Source: Calocera cornea HHB12733 (lineage: Eukaryota; Basidiomycota; Dacrymycetes; Dacrymycetales; Dacrymycetaceae). Taken from it: a stretch of 64,000 bases of DNA. The stretch covers positions 2,091 through 66,090 of the forward strand of contig KV424025.1 of NCBI GenBank assembly GCA_001632435.1. The letters run 5' to 3'. This document shows positions 12,421 to 23,670 of the stretch, one piece after another; within the stretch, counting starts at the first letter, position 1; each line of letters opens with the position of its first letter. The position numbers and the translations under genes were made by a program. The notes beneath the pieces were generated by a model. That model was not told the DNA's origin and ran no database searches. It saw only the letters and a program-made list of their open reading frames with translations.

Positions 12421-14653
12421 ATGCAGCCTCACGGCCGTCAGTCGCTTAAGTCAAGGCTCGCTGGCATCGCAGCCGCAACACAGAACTCAATTTCGAACAT
12501 CGCATCTTCCTCGGCAGTGGCCGGCGAGCAAAGGCGCCCGATGCCCTGGAAACGCGCGTCAGAGCCAGAGGATGAGATGATGCCGGAACTCGATGCGGAC
12601 AAGCTGGACACTATCATGGAAGGCCTCATCACCCAGGCCGGGGTGGACCATGAGTGAGTACTCACGACTATGTCCGACGGCCAGCCTGCTGAAGACGATG
12701 TTCAGAACAAGACCGATGTAACTCTTTGTGACTGCCGATGGTGTGCGCCTTCTGAGGCTAGACAGGGTTGTGATGACTGCCGCTGCAATGCCCGATCCGA
12801 AAGAGATCAACTACGACTTCCTTCTGGCGTAAGCCGCGCTTTGGTTCTTGTCGCCGACATGCGAACTTACGCGCCTTTCAGCTGCGTCCTCTCTACTCTG
12901 GACCTATACGGTGCGTCTCATCTCAGCGCCCGGCATACCGTGCGCTCAACAGTGTGATAGTGGAGTCCGATTACACTGTTGTATTCTTTGCAAGTGGAGC
13001 CAAATACAATCCGGGCTGGAGCTGGGTGTGGAAGGCATATAGAAGCCTTAGCCGGAAGTGAGTTCGTTCTTCGGTTCATGGGATTTCCCTAAAGAATCTC
13101 CAGGTACCGAAAGAACCTAAAGAAGTTGGTTCGTGGACGCTTCTGACAAGGGGTTCTCTTATACTCACCTTGAAATAGTATATCGTTCACTCCAGCCTGT
13201 TCTCGAAGAGTACGTCTCTTGCATTCTTACGCGTCACTTCATTAACCCTTCACAGTTTTGGTCACCATGGCTGGCGCTGTTATCAGTCCCAAATTCTTCC
13301 GAAAGATACAATATGCCAAGACGCTCTCGGATCTTGCCCAGTACATTCCCATCACCCAAATCAATATCGCACCGGAGGTGTACAAGGAGAATCTGAAGTA
13401 CGAGAAGACCATCACCCTACCTGAAGAGCAGCAGCACGCCGCCGTGTTCCGTGTTCCACTGGATGAGCTGATTGGGCCAAAGACCAGCGGGGCAGGCATC
13501 CCTCGTCCGCTGCGTGACTGCGCCGACTACATCCGCTCTGATGGTCTGTGGAAGCTGTGTGCTTTTGTCTCACAACTGACACCTGGGTTAGGTTTGGACA
13601 TCGAGGGCCTTTTCCGCCGATCTCCCAACTCGGTTCTTCTGCGACAAGCACAGGATGCCTACAATCGGGGACACCCTGTGACCCTGTCGTCTTTCGGTGA
13701 TCCCCATCTGGCCGCCGTGCTGTTCAAGATCTTCTTCCACGAGCTGCCAGAACCGTTGTTCCCCGAGTCCACCTACAACATCATTCGGAGATGCCCTCCT
13801 GCCTCGAGCGATCCCAATGACACCGCCGCCATCAACTATATCCGGGATGAGATTTTGCCTGCATTATCGGAGAACGGGTCTTACGTTCTGGCCTACGCCC
13901 TCCGTATGTGACCTCCACTATTGCGTGGCAACACAACTCATTATCCTAGATCTCTTGCACGACGTCTCGCTCCACTCGGCCAACAACAGGATGGATGCGA
14001 CCAACCTCGCCATATGCTTGAGCCCCAATCTGGTTCGCAGCCGGAATCCAGGAATTGACGTGCAAATGTGCCAGATCCCAACACAGCCAGTCCAGTCACC
14101 GCCTGGTACTCCGACTCCTAGAGCACCTACCGGCTCCTCTCCCTCCACCCTCGGTATGGTATTGAAGATTTGCATCGAACGGTATTTCGAGATCTTCGAC
14201 GAGTACGACCTGGATGCGTCCACGCTCACCGCGTCGCGGTCGTCGCATTCACTGCCGCAGAGCGTACCGTCTACTCTGGTTCACGACAACGAAGACGACA
14301 TCGACGACGCGGATCTTATTATGACCGTCGAGACATCGCCGAGTATGAAGACCGGTACTCAGCGCAAGTTCGTCCCTGGCCACAGACGGAATGAGACGAA
14401 AGACTCAGAAGTGAGCCTTGGTTCGTTGCTCTCCGACAGCGGCGAGACGACGATCGATGGACATGCGGTTAATGCCGCCATCGCAAAGGCGACGGCATTG
14501 CCAGGCCGTAGCCCTCGCAGCACTCTTGGAAGGACCGCCAGCCAGAAGTCAGCAGCCTCGGGCGTGGAGACGACCGGCATGATGGCCTCGGGCTTCTTCA
14601 CACCGCCTTCCCATCCGTCTTCACCGAAGAAAGAAACGGAGCGAAATCTGTGA
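12421..14653 (+). CDS. CRAL-TRIO (BCH-like) / RhoGAP protein
   Basis: Predicted Rho-family GTPase-activating protein with the layout of p50RhoGAP/ARHGAP1. A Sec14-like region (PDPKEINYDFLLALRP, ESDYTVVFFASGAKYNPG, WKAYRSLSRKYRKNLK, ISPKFFRKIQYAKTLSDL) is followed by a RhoGAP domain. The GAP domain has the arginine finger in LDIEGLFRRSPNS, then FFHELPEPLFPES and MDATNLAICLSPNLVRS. The C-terminal 150 residues are low-complexity, rich in Ser, Thr and Pro with an acidic patch (EDDIDDAD). RhoGAPs switch off Rho/Cdc42 GTPases, so a role in polarity or cell-wall signalling is likely but inferred. The first exon gives MQPHGRQSLKSR. The intron after VDHE is probably about 115-125 nt, since shorter choices leave a TAA in frame; that junction is my least certain point. 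Confidence 0.87.
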
Positions 14654-14875
14654 GCGTGAAGTGGAGGGTTCATGGAATTGCCTTTTATTGTTCTCGAAAC
14701 TCACGTTCGGATACCTCCTCTTGATGATCTCCCCTTGCGCTAAATGCGTTTGCATACCCTACGTCTTGTATAATATCACGATTGGATGAGGCCCCACAAA
14801 GGGCAGGATGGTCATTAATACAATTGGCACCCAAGCCAATGTCTGTAAACATGACAACAATCGAGGATGCTGTAC

Positions 14876-16137
14876 CTAGTCATCGGGCTCGAGCTCGCCG
14901 TATGGCCGCGCTCGGAAGTAGCTCTCGTCAAAGAAGTGTACGCGGACGAAACCGTCCTCCCCTCCGGATGAGTAACTCCTGCCGTCAGGATGGACAGCGA
15001 TACTAAGACCATAATCAGAGATGGAATAGCACTTCGCGACGAAAGATGCTCACGTGTTGATAGGACCGAAGTGTCCCCTCACACGGCCGACCTCCTCCTC
15101 GAAGATCTTGTGCCAGAACCGCGTCTCGAACTTGCCCTGCCGCGCAGAAGTCGTCGTCACGTTCATGGCATCCTGTCCACCACCAAGCAGCACATATGGC
15201 CGAATCGGCGCAATGGATGCACTGTTAAGCGGCGTCTCGGTGGTATAGGTCTTGAGGACGGCAAGTGTCCGGCTGTCGTGCAACTGTACGACTGTCAGTT
15301 AAATGGCTCTTGACAGGCACCAAAACACGCACCTTTGCACTCTTGTCCTTGCTGCTCGTGATGAAGTAGCTCCTGTCTGGGCTCAGCTGCAGGTCAGTGA
15401 CCGAGTCATGATGCGCCTTTTCGTGCGTCTGGATCTCCTCGCCGGTCTTGGTGTCGAAGATGGCAATCTTGCCAGACTCGTGGCCGGTAATGATAGAGTT
15501 GTTGTCCCAGCCAAAGGCGGCAAGGGTAGCCTTGGAGCCGATGGGGTGGAACATGGATATCGGCTCTGGGTCCTCTGCGCACGCCATCAGTCCTGTGCAT
15601 GCGACCCCCCATTGAACGACTCACGGTCCTGCCCGTTCTCCCGGTTGATCTTAAACACCCGAATCGCTCCCTGCGCGATCGCCCGCTGCTCCGTCACACA
15701 GACGATGAGCTCTCCGTCCTCACTAAAAGCCACGCGCTTGACGGCGGTCAGGAACTCCCATGTGTACAGGCACTGGCCGGTCTGCACGTCCCACAGCTTC
15801 ATGAGGTTGTCGGCGGATCCTGTGACCAGGAATTTTGTTTGGTCTGCGATGTCCTCATATCAGCACTCTGCGCTAGCCCAGTAGTAAACTGTACACTCAC
15901 AGTCCACATCGAGCGTCCAGACGGTGCCGTTATGGCCCGAATACGTGCCCAGCCGCTCGCCGTTGTACGAGTACCAGGCGTTCACGGTGTCATCCTTCGA
16001 AGCTGAAAACAGCAGGTCGCCCTCAGCGTTGTACTTGACCTGGGTCAACGACCGCTCGTGACCCTGAAGAAGTATAGGTCTCTGATGATAGCGTATTAGT
16101 TGTGATTGACAGGTTTGTTCGATGTCGAGCTCACCAT
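14876..16137 (-). CDS. TIF34: Translation initiation factor eIF3 subunit i
   Basis: WD-repeat subunit eIF3i of the initiation factor that binds the 40S subunit. Diagnostic stretches: [101 protein letters not shown] and the C-terminal [19 protein letters not shown]. Seven beta-propeller blades are compatible with the length of roughly 340 residues. The start codon stands alone in its exon: ATG is followed immediately by an intron (GTGAGC), and the next exon opens with RPILLQGH, exactly the family start. Seven or so exons. Divergent from GUT2. Confidence 0.94.
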
Positions 16138-17091
16138 TTTGGTTGCGGTGTAGGGTGCGTGAAGCTAGCTGCTGCAAAAGAGGAAGCGCGCAAGGACCTG
16201 AAGTTTTGCCTCCGAGCATGAGCCTGTGTGAGTCCGCCCTGACGCGCCTAGTTTGCTCTGCGTCTCCGTTCATGTTGCAACTGGCCATCCTGATCGGGTG
16301 AAGAGCTGCTTCACGTCATGTAGACCATACAGGCCAACGATTCTTTTTCGGTAACTGTGACTGTCTCTTTCGCACTGGGCCCTGCTTTTTCTGGCATAAG
16401 TGGTGGAGCCATTCCAGTTTCTGGCGGGCGCGCCCGGACAATCACGCTCAATCACAATCAACGCGATATTGTTCCCTGTTTTGGCAGGTACGGACTAGCC
16501 CTTTCCACATGTACGATCTGTCCGGTTTGAATACGTGTGGCACCGGGCCCGTGATTCGGCGCAAGCCGCACGAGCTGGGCCATGTACACCCGACACCGAC
16601 AGTTGCGGACCATTTCGGCCCCGATTCTCACCGCGACTCTGTGACTCGGCCCGCCAGAGACGCGCACGGGAACTGCGAGAGTCGTCCTATGTTATTTCTT
16701 GCTTACAGAGGAAGATGGGCCGAGGTTTGCTTTTTGTTTCTGGCTGCTTTCAAAGCAGGAGTTACAAAGACATCGATGGGCCATGTTTGGAATCTAGCAG
16801 CAGGATGAATGTGCTCAGGAAGTTTCACCTAACTTACCAGGAGTTGCAATAGCGATTTTCTGATGAATTGGTGCCAAAGAGCTTTGAAGAGAGGGCGGGC
16901 AGAAATGTCTGATTGCACGTGCGCTGTTGTGTGAGTGGGGCAAGGGCTCATTGGCGGCGCGGTCCGGGCCGGGGCACCCTCGGCGTGAAACTGGGCGCGA
17001 TCCACTTGGTGTAACCCAAAATGGAGGATGGCACCAATTGGTCAACTGCTCCTCCTCCTCTTCACCGCCAGCTGCAGGCCAGCCATCCACC
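16138..17091. promoter_or_regulatory. Divergent promoter, eIF3i / GUT2
   Basis: 954 bp between two divergent starts. No coding frame with recognisable content; presumed to carry both promoters. The GUT2-proximal 100 bp include a pyrimidine-rich stretch (CTCCTCCTCCTC) typical of fungal transcription-start regions. Confidence 0.45.
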
Positions 17092-19549
17092 ATGTTCCGC
17101 CGCATCCTCACTCACAGGGTAGCCATCGTAGGCGCCGCGGTGCCCGTAGTGGGATATGGCTACTACTGGTACAACCAGCCGCACAAGCCCATCATGGACA
17201 ACAACCGCCCGCCGCCTCTCTGGACACCACCCTCTCGCAAGGAGATGCTCGAGGGGCTCAAGCGCGCGGGCCGCGACGGCGAGGAGCTGGACTTGTTCAT
17301 TATTGGAGGAGGTGCGACCGGAGCCGGCGTGGCGGTTGATGCTGCTAGCCGTGGGTTGAAGGTTGGCTTGGTGGAGCGCGATGACTTCAGTTCAGGTATG
17401 TCGAATCGCCTCAATTGCTTCGCCCCCAAATGAACCGCTGTTCAGGTACATCGTCAAAGTCCACGAAGCTGGTGCACGGTGGTGTCAGGTATCTCCAGAA
17501 GGCCGTTATGGAACTGGACTACGAGCAATACAAGCTTGTAAAAGAGGCACTGCGCGAGAGACGCGTGTTCCTGTCGACTGCGCCATACCTGAGTAGCATG
17601 CTTCCTATAATGCTTCCCCTGAATCAGTAAGCGCCCACTCTATTATAGGAGCTTCGTATATTTAACATTGTCTGAAGCTGGTGGCAACTACCTTACTACT
17701 ACGCCGGCACGAAGATGTACGACTTCCTGGCCGGAGGCGAGAACATGGCAAGTTCGTACATCATGTTCAAGGACCGCGCACTGGAAGCGTTCCCGATGCT
17801 CAAGCCGGACAACATTGTCGGCGCCATCGTCTACTACGACGGGCAGCACAACGACTCCCGCATGAACATGGCCCTTGTCCTCACCGCGGTGCACTATGGC
17901 GCGCTCGTGGCGAACCACACCGAGGTCGTCAAACTGAACAAGACACCTAATCCGAATGGTGGCGAGCCGCAGGTTACGGGTGTGCGCGTGCGCGACAACA
18001 TGACCGGCGAGGAATGGGATGTCAAGGCGAAGGGTGTTATCAACGCCACTGGGCCGTTCAGTGACGGTGTCCGCGAGCTGGATGACCCCGGTGTCAAGCC
18101 TATTGTCGCGCCTTCCGGCGGCGTGCACATCACCCTCCCGAACTACTACTCGCCTCGCACCATGGGCTTGATCGATCCGAACACCTCCGACGGACGTGTG
18201 GTTTTCTTCCTGCCCTGGCAAGGGAACACCATCGCCGGCACGACCGACAGCCCCGTGCCGGTGGAACACGAGCCCAAGCCAAAGGAGGAAGAGATCGAGT
18301 GGATCCTCGACGAGATCCGGCGCTACCTTTCTCCCGACATCCAGGTTCGCCGCGGTGACGTCCTTTCCGCCTGGTCTGGTATCCGCCCACTCGTCAGGGA
18401 CCCGGGCGCGAAGAACACCGAGTCGCTCGTCCGCAACCACATGATCAACGTTTCCCCGGCCGGTCTGCTCACCATTGCTGGTGGCAAGTGGACTACATAC
18501 CGCGAGATGGCGGAGGAGACGGTGGACACTGCTGTCAAGACTTACGGATTAACCCCGAAGTCGGAGTGCATCACCCAGAATGTGCGCCTGGTCGGCAGTC
18601 ACGGCTGGACGGACACCATGTTCATCAAGCTGATTCAACGTGTGCGTACAACTAAACCTGCCCTCAATGCTTAAGCTGACCCAAATCTTCAGTACGGTCT
18701 TGAAACCGAGGTCGCAAAGCATTTGAGCAACACCTACGGCGACCGCGCCTGGACAGTCTGCTCACTTGCAGAACCGACTGGTCTGCACTGGCCGCTTCAC
18801 GGACGCCGCATCTCCGAACTGTACCCCTACATCGACGCCGAGGTTCTCTACGCTATGCGGAATGAGTACGCTCTGACCGCCGTCGACGTCATTGCTCGTC
18901 GTACCCGTCTTTCGTTCTTGAACGCGCAAGCCGCTCTCGATGCGCTTCCTACGGTGATCGGGCTTATGGGCGACGAGCTTGGCTGGAGCGTCAAGAGGCG
19001 TCGTCAGGAATGGATCAACGCACGCAACTTCCTCGACAGCATGGGTCTTTCCGACAACGAGGCCACCAGGACGCCACCTGCCCTCATCGGTGGCCCCAGC
19101 TGGCTGCAGCGATTTTCGGACATCCTCACCGCGAAGAAGATCGGCACCAAGCCCGGTGGGAAGTACTCACGGGCCACCTTCTCTTCTGAAGAGCTCGAGC
19201 GCTTGAAGAAGGTGTACGATGCTCGGGAGGACAAGGTCAAGCCTCTTGAGATTGGAGAGCTGAAGCAGGTTCTTGAGGCAATGGGCTTTAAGGATATCCA
19301 ACCTGCTGTCCTGGCCACCATGGGTCCTGAGCTGATCAACCGGGAAAACAAGACCTTGGAATGGGAAGAGTTCTTGGATGTGAGTATCACGCATGCCGTC
19401 CTGTACTGTTCTGACTTCAGTCTCAGGCTTGTGCAAATTTGAAGGAGCTGTCGTTCCGTGAGGGCACGCCATTGGAGATCGCGTCTGGCTCAGCATTGGC
19501 GAAGGCGAGGAAGATGATTCCGGTTGAAAAGTCTGGCGGCGGCGTATAA
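17092..19549 (+). CDS. GUT2: Mitochondrial FAD glycerol-3-phosphate dehydrogenase
   Basis: FAD-linked glycerol-3-phosphate:quinone oxidoreductase of the inner mitochondrial membrane, making dihydroxyacetone phosphate. N-terminus [20 protein letters not shown] is basic then hydrophobic, suiting mitochondrial import and membrane anchoring. Then comes the FAD loop [19 protein letters not shown], followed by [65 protein letters not shown] and [17 protein letters not shown]. The C-terminal part ([20 protein letters not shown] onward, ending [11 protein letters not shown]) has the spacing of the EF-hand pair found in animal GPD2. The first loop lacks a good calcium-binding residue pattern, so calcium control is doubtful. 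Five or six exons; the intron after MLPLN joins to [11 protein letters not shown]. It completes the glycerol route begun by GUT1 at 5.9 kb. Confidence 0.95.
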
Positions 19550-20074
19550 TGATGATCGCGTAGTTTGCTTAGACATGATGTGGACCATTTTGCTACGGAA
19601 GTGGATTTCATTGTACTTTGGATTGCAATCTACCCTACTTGCTCGACTCTTTCAATGTAAGTCAGTCAAAACCGCTGCCAGCTTGATGCAGCTACTGTAA
19701 GCGTCATCGTGGCCTCCACGCTCACGTGCCCCGCTTGAATTTTCAGAAGCCGCTCTTCACAGCCACCACGTGCCCGGAGATATCCCAATTCATGTGCCGC
19801 GCGATCCCTTTGTGCCGTGCTCCTACGCCGAGATCGGGGACGGGCAAGGTGGAGGTACCGCGCTCTGGCCGGTGGAGAGCGGTCATGAAGGACCAGTGAT
19901 CGCAGCGCCAGGGTTGTGGACTGTATACGTTGCTGGTCCTGTGGCCGATGAGGCTGGGGGTGGGAAGGACGACGGCGGCCGGTGGAGGCGCGTGGCCTCC
20001 AGGCTATAAATGTGGCTCGTGTAGGAACGGCATGGATCAGCAACGCCTCAAACAGCACCATCCTCCCAGCCACC
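19550..20074 (+). promoter_or_regulatory. Promoter of aldo/keto reductase copy 2
   Basis: A clear TATAAA at 20005-20010 lies 65 bp before the reductase ATG, a typical fungal distance. The left part is the GUT2 3' flank. No gene recognised in between. Confidence 0.5.
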
Positions 20075-21297
20075 ATGTCTACCAACGACGAAAAGCCCCC
20101 CGTCAAGTATGTCCGCCTGGGTAACTCGGGCCTGCGCGTCTCTGTTCCCATCGTGGGATGCATGAGCTTCGGCAGCTCCGAGTGGAGCGACTGGGTGCTC
20201 GACGCCGACAAGGCCCTTCCCCTGCTCAAGGCGGCGTACGACCGCGGTGTCACCACGCTCGACACGGCCAACGTCTACTCCAATGGCGAGAGCGAGAAGG
20301 TCATCGCCAAGTTTATCAAGACTGTACGTGGTTTTGTGGCATCGATCGGTGGGATGCTAACTCCGATGATCTAGTACAAGATCCCCCGGTCCAAGCTGGT
20401 CATCCTGACAAAGTGCTTCGGTATGGTGGCTGAAGGCCGGCCTGGATTCTTCACAGGAACGAAGCCGTACCTGCGCGACACTACGGAGTTTGTTAACCAG
20501 GTAGGCAGGCTCCCACTCTGTGCGGCTGGGAGCTGTGATTGACATTCAACCAGGCTGGCTTGAGCCGTGCGGCCATTTTCAACGCCGTTGAGGCGTCGCT
20601 GCGCCGGCTGGAGACGGACTACATCGACCTTCTGCAGATCCACCGCTGCGACATGAACACGCCATTCGAGGAGACGATGTGCGCGCTGAACGACCTGGTC
20701 CGCTCGGGCAAGGTGCGCTACATCGGCGCGTCGTCGATGTGGGCGTGGCAGTTCCAGATGTACAACACTGTTGCCGAGGCGCACGGGTGGACGACGTTCA
20801 TCAGCATGCAGAACCACTACTCGCTGCTGTACCGCGAGGAGGAGCGCGAGATGATCCCGTACTGCAAGTACAAGGGGATTGGGCTCATCCCCTGGGCGCC
20901 GCTGGCCGAGGGCCACCTGGCGCGCCCGCTCCAGAAGGAGGCGCACGACGCGGAGAAGACGAGCCGGGTGGACACGGCCATGTTCAAGAAGCCCGTGACG
21001 GAGACGGACAAGAAGATCATTGCGCGCGTCGAGGAGCTGGCGAAGAAGTACAACGTGCGTTGTTCCCGGGTTTATGCACGTTGCAGGTCAAGGGCTGACA
21101 AGGCGCGTTACTAGGTCAAGATGGCGCAGATTGCGATCGCGTGGATCAACACCAAGGTGACCTCGCCGATCATCGGGATGAGCTCTCCCTCGCGACTCGA
21201 GGACGCGATCCCCGTGACGACGTTCAAGCTGACGGACGAGGACATCAAGTACCTCGAGGAGCTGTACACGCCCATCGGCATCCAGGGCCACGCGTAG
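20075..21297 (+). CDS. Aldo/keto reductase (copy 2)
   Basis: NADPH-dependent aldo/keto reductase paralogous to the gene at 1586-2997. Exons 20075-20323, 20375-20500, 20554-21054 and 21115-21297 sum to 1059 nt, or 352 residues. Tetrad residues: Asp in LDTANV, Tyr in VYSNGESE, Lys in LTKCFG and His in QIHRCD. The N-terminus [19 protein letters not shown] and core [19 protein letters not shown] align with copy 1. This copy has three introns against seven, so copy 1 gained introns or this one lost them. Codon use here is strongly GC-ended, unlike copy 1. A strong TATA box precedes it. Substrate unknown; a link to the neighbouring glycerol genes is only a guess from position. Confidence 0.93.
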
Positions 21298-22166
21298 GGG
21301 GTACGGTAGTGTAAGCGGACGCCGGGGACGACGCGCACAGAATGTTTGGGTGCCAGCGAAGTAGATGATAAAATGATTCCTGGCCCATTGTCGTCTGATA
21401 GCGCTGATGCGACGCGGGAACGCGCGTAGATCGCTACGGTTGTGGTACAGAGCGACCGGAAAGCTGGCTGTCTACGCGACACAGGTGCCAAACTCGGTGG
21501 GGATCATCGAACCCTGCCGTTTACGTACCGTGGATGAGGGCGCGGCCTTTGCGCCTTCCACAAGCAGCAGGCGGGCGATCACGAGCCGCGTACTGTCAAG
21601 GAAGCTTTCCGCGTCAAGCTCGGGGCACCGTGTCGGGAGGCCCGCACCCGGCCGCATCAGGCGCGAGTGTCAGTTCCGTACACGCCTGCTGAGATAGGCA
21701 GGCGGGCAATACTATGAGCACGGATGGCATTCGATGTTGGAGCCAGGCAGGGCATGTCGTCAGTCCTGGTGCTTTCCTAACTCCTCGCTGTGCGCGCTGG
21801 GCCGAGAGAATAGATGCCCTGTATGGCAGGCGAGTGGGCGGCGAGAAGGGATGCGCCGTCGAGCGAGGGCGGGGTTGAGGTCAGCGTGCTGACCGGGGGA
21901 CGGTCTGGTTCCGCGAATCACATGCTGTGCGGTTGCAGGGAGGGGGAATCACATGCCCGGGGCCGAGCCGTCGTCGCTCGCCTTAACTCGGACACATCGC
22001 CCATCGCCCGCCCGCCCCGCCTCGGCCGCACACACTCCTCCCCTCCCCCCACCATCACCAGCCGCACTCAGCGCCGTCCCCAACGGCCCCCCAGTGTGCC
22101 TACACAGTGCACTAATATTCCTACATATACAACGCTCAGGAATAGCCGCCTGGTCACAAGGGAACA
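21298..22166. other. Gene-free interval before RING gene
   Basis: Spacer between two plus-strand genes with the reductase 3' end and the RING-gene promoter. The last 200 bp are very C-rich (CCGCCCCGCCTCGGCCGCAC region). No gene recognised. Confidence 0.45.
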
Positions 22167-23038
22167 ATGGCCTCGGCCCGCGCCAGCTCCTCGCGTGGGT
22201 TTCATCTCACTCTCCCACTCACCGGCCTCCGCCCATCATGGTCAGAGGAGAACGTCCCGCTCAACCTCGGCGTCGAGGAGGACGAGGAGTCACCCATCAC
22301 CGCGCCAACGCCGCCGACCATGGAGGGGCGCGACGCGTGGGCGCGGTTCTCCCTCGGGTGGGACGATGATGATGCCGAGAGCGTCATCGGCGAAGGGGAC
22401 TTTGATTGTCATATTTGGTCAGCTACTGCCAATCCATGCCCAGACACATGCTCACGTGATCACAGCTTACGAACTGCCACGAACCCATGTGTAACACGAT
22501 GCGGCCATTTGTTCTGCTACGACGACCTGGAGCAGGTGCGTCCCCCCGGTGCCGTCTGCATCCCCCGTGACTCACAAATATCCAGTGGCTCCGAATACAC
22601 CCCCGCTGCCCCGTCTGCTCTTCCTTCATCTCCCTCCAACACGACGTCGTCAAGATCTTCGGCCGCGGCCGCGAGCGACGGCGCTCCTCCGGCTCCGGCT
22701 CTGGCTCAGGGTCGACCGCCCCCTCCGCCGTGTCAGCGAAGGACAAGCCCCCCGGGCCCGCGTCGAGCGCGCCGTCCCTCCCCTCCCCGCCCGCCACGCC
22801 CTCCCCCGCACGCGTCCCCGCTCCTCTACCAGAGGAATACCCCGACGCGCCGAGTATGGTAGCTGCGCCTGCGGGCGCAGCGCGCAGCCCACGTGCGAGG
22901 GAAACGAAGGACCGGCCGGTGCAGCCGCCGCCGCACCCGCTGCTGGTCGAGCAGCTCTTGCGGCACCAGTTCGCTCGCGTGCTCTCACTCGTCGCACTCG
23001 TCTTCTTCCTCCTCTTGATCGGCCTCCAGAGGTCGTAA
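22167..23038 (+). CDS. Tail-anchored RING E3 ligase, RNF5/RNF185-like
   Basis: Likely ubiquitin E3 ligase of the RNF5/RNF185/plant RMA kind, which act at the ER in protein quality control. After splicing two introns the RING reads DFDCHICLRTATNPCVTRC, GHLFCYDDLEQWLRIHPRC, PVCSSFISLQHDVVKIFGRG. That gives the order C-x2-C, C-x-H-x2-C and C-x2-C. The usual second cysteine of the third pair is missing: FCYDDL where the family has FCxxCL, so an Asp may take that zinc position. A long Ser/Pro/Ala-rich linker follows, then one C-terminal hydrophobic helix (VLSLVALVFFLLLIGLQ) at the very end, a tail anchor. The N-terminal 70 residues are acidic and of no recognised fold. GC-rich codons throughout. 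Confidence 0.88.
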
Positions 23039-23670
23039 CCTCGAGTGTGGATCTGAAAGAGCCGATGTGTTCCACTTGCACGGGAAATGGAGGAAGGAGC
23101 CTCGATACCGCCGACGCGCCGAGCTTGCGCTCTGCGCGTTTCCACGTACCCATGTACCCTCCGAGACGGGCGGCAGCGCCGCCTCCGTTCGCACACAGTA
23201 ACCCTATCTCCCACGGATGTTTCCTTACCCTGTTACCGTCACCCATTCCCAGTCTCAGTCTGTGTTCCTGTGCTGTCTTCTTGTCTCGCTCCTTGCCTCT
23301 CAAGAGAGGCTGTACGATTAGGTCTGGCGTCATGTCTGTTCGAGTACAATTATGCAATGCTATCATCAGTCAACAGCAGGTTGATGTCGTACGGGGTGAG
23401 GTGGGGGATGTGCCTTGGACGTCCGGGGAAGTACAGGGGCCGCGGTTCGATGCTCCACCCACCGCAAGTCGCCAGAAAGTTGGCCAAACTTTGTCCCTGC
23501 TCAGAATATTCGGAACCAGTGGCTCGTTGCCGCTGTGTATTCCAGTGACTTCTCACAATCAATATTTGGTATATGAAATGTAACGATACAGCAGATCCGT
23601 AGTGCTGTGGTATCAAGGGTTGTCAGTCGTGACATGCAGTGGAATATCACTGTGCTTGCGAGATCGTAAC
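23039..23670. other. Convergent 3' intergenic interval
   Basis: Lies between the stops of a plus- and a minus-strand gene, so it should hold only 3' untranslated regions and transcription ends. No gene seen. Confidence 0.45.
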
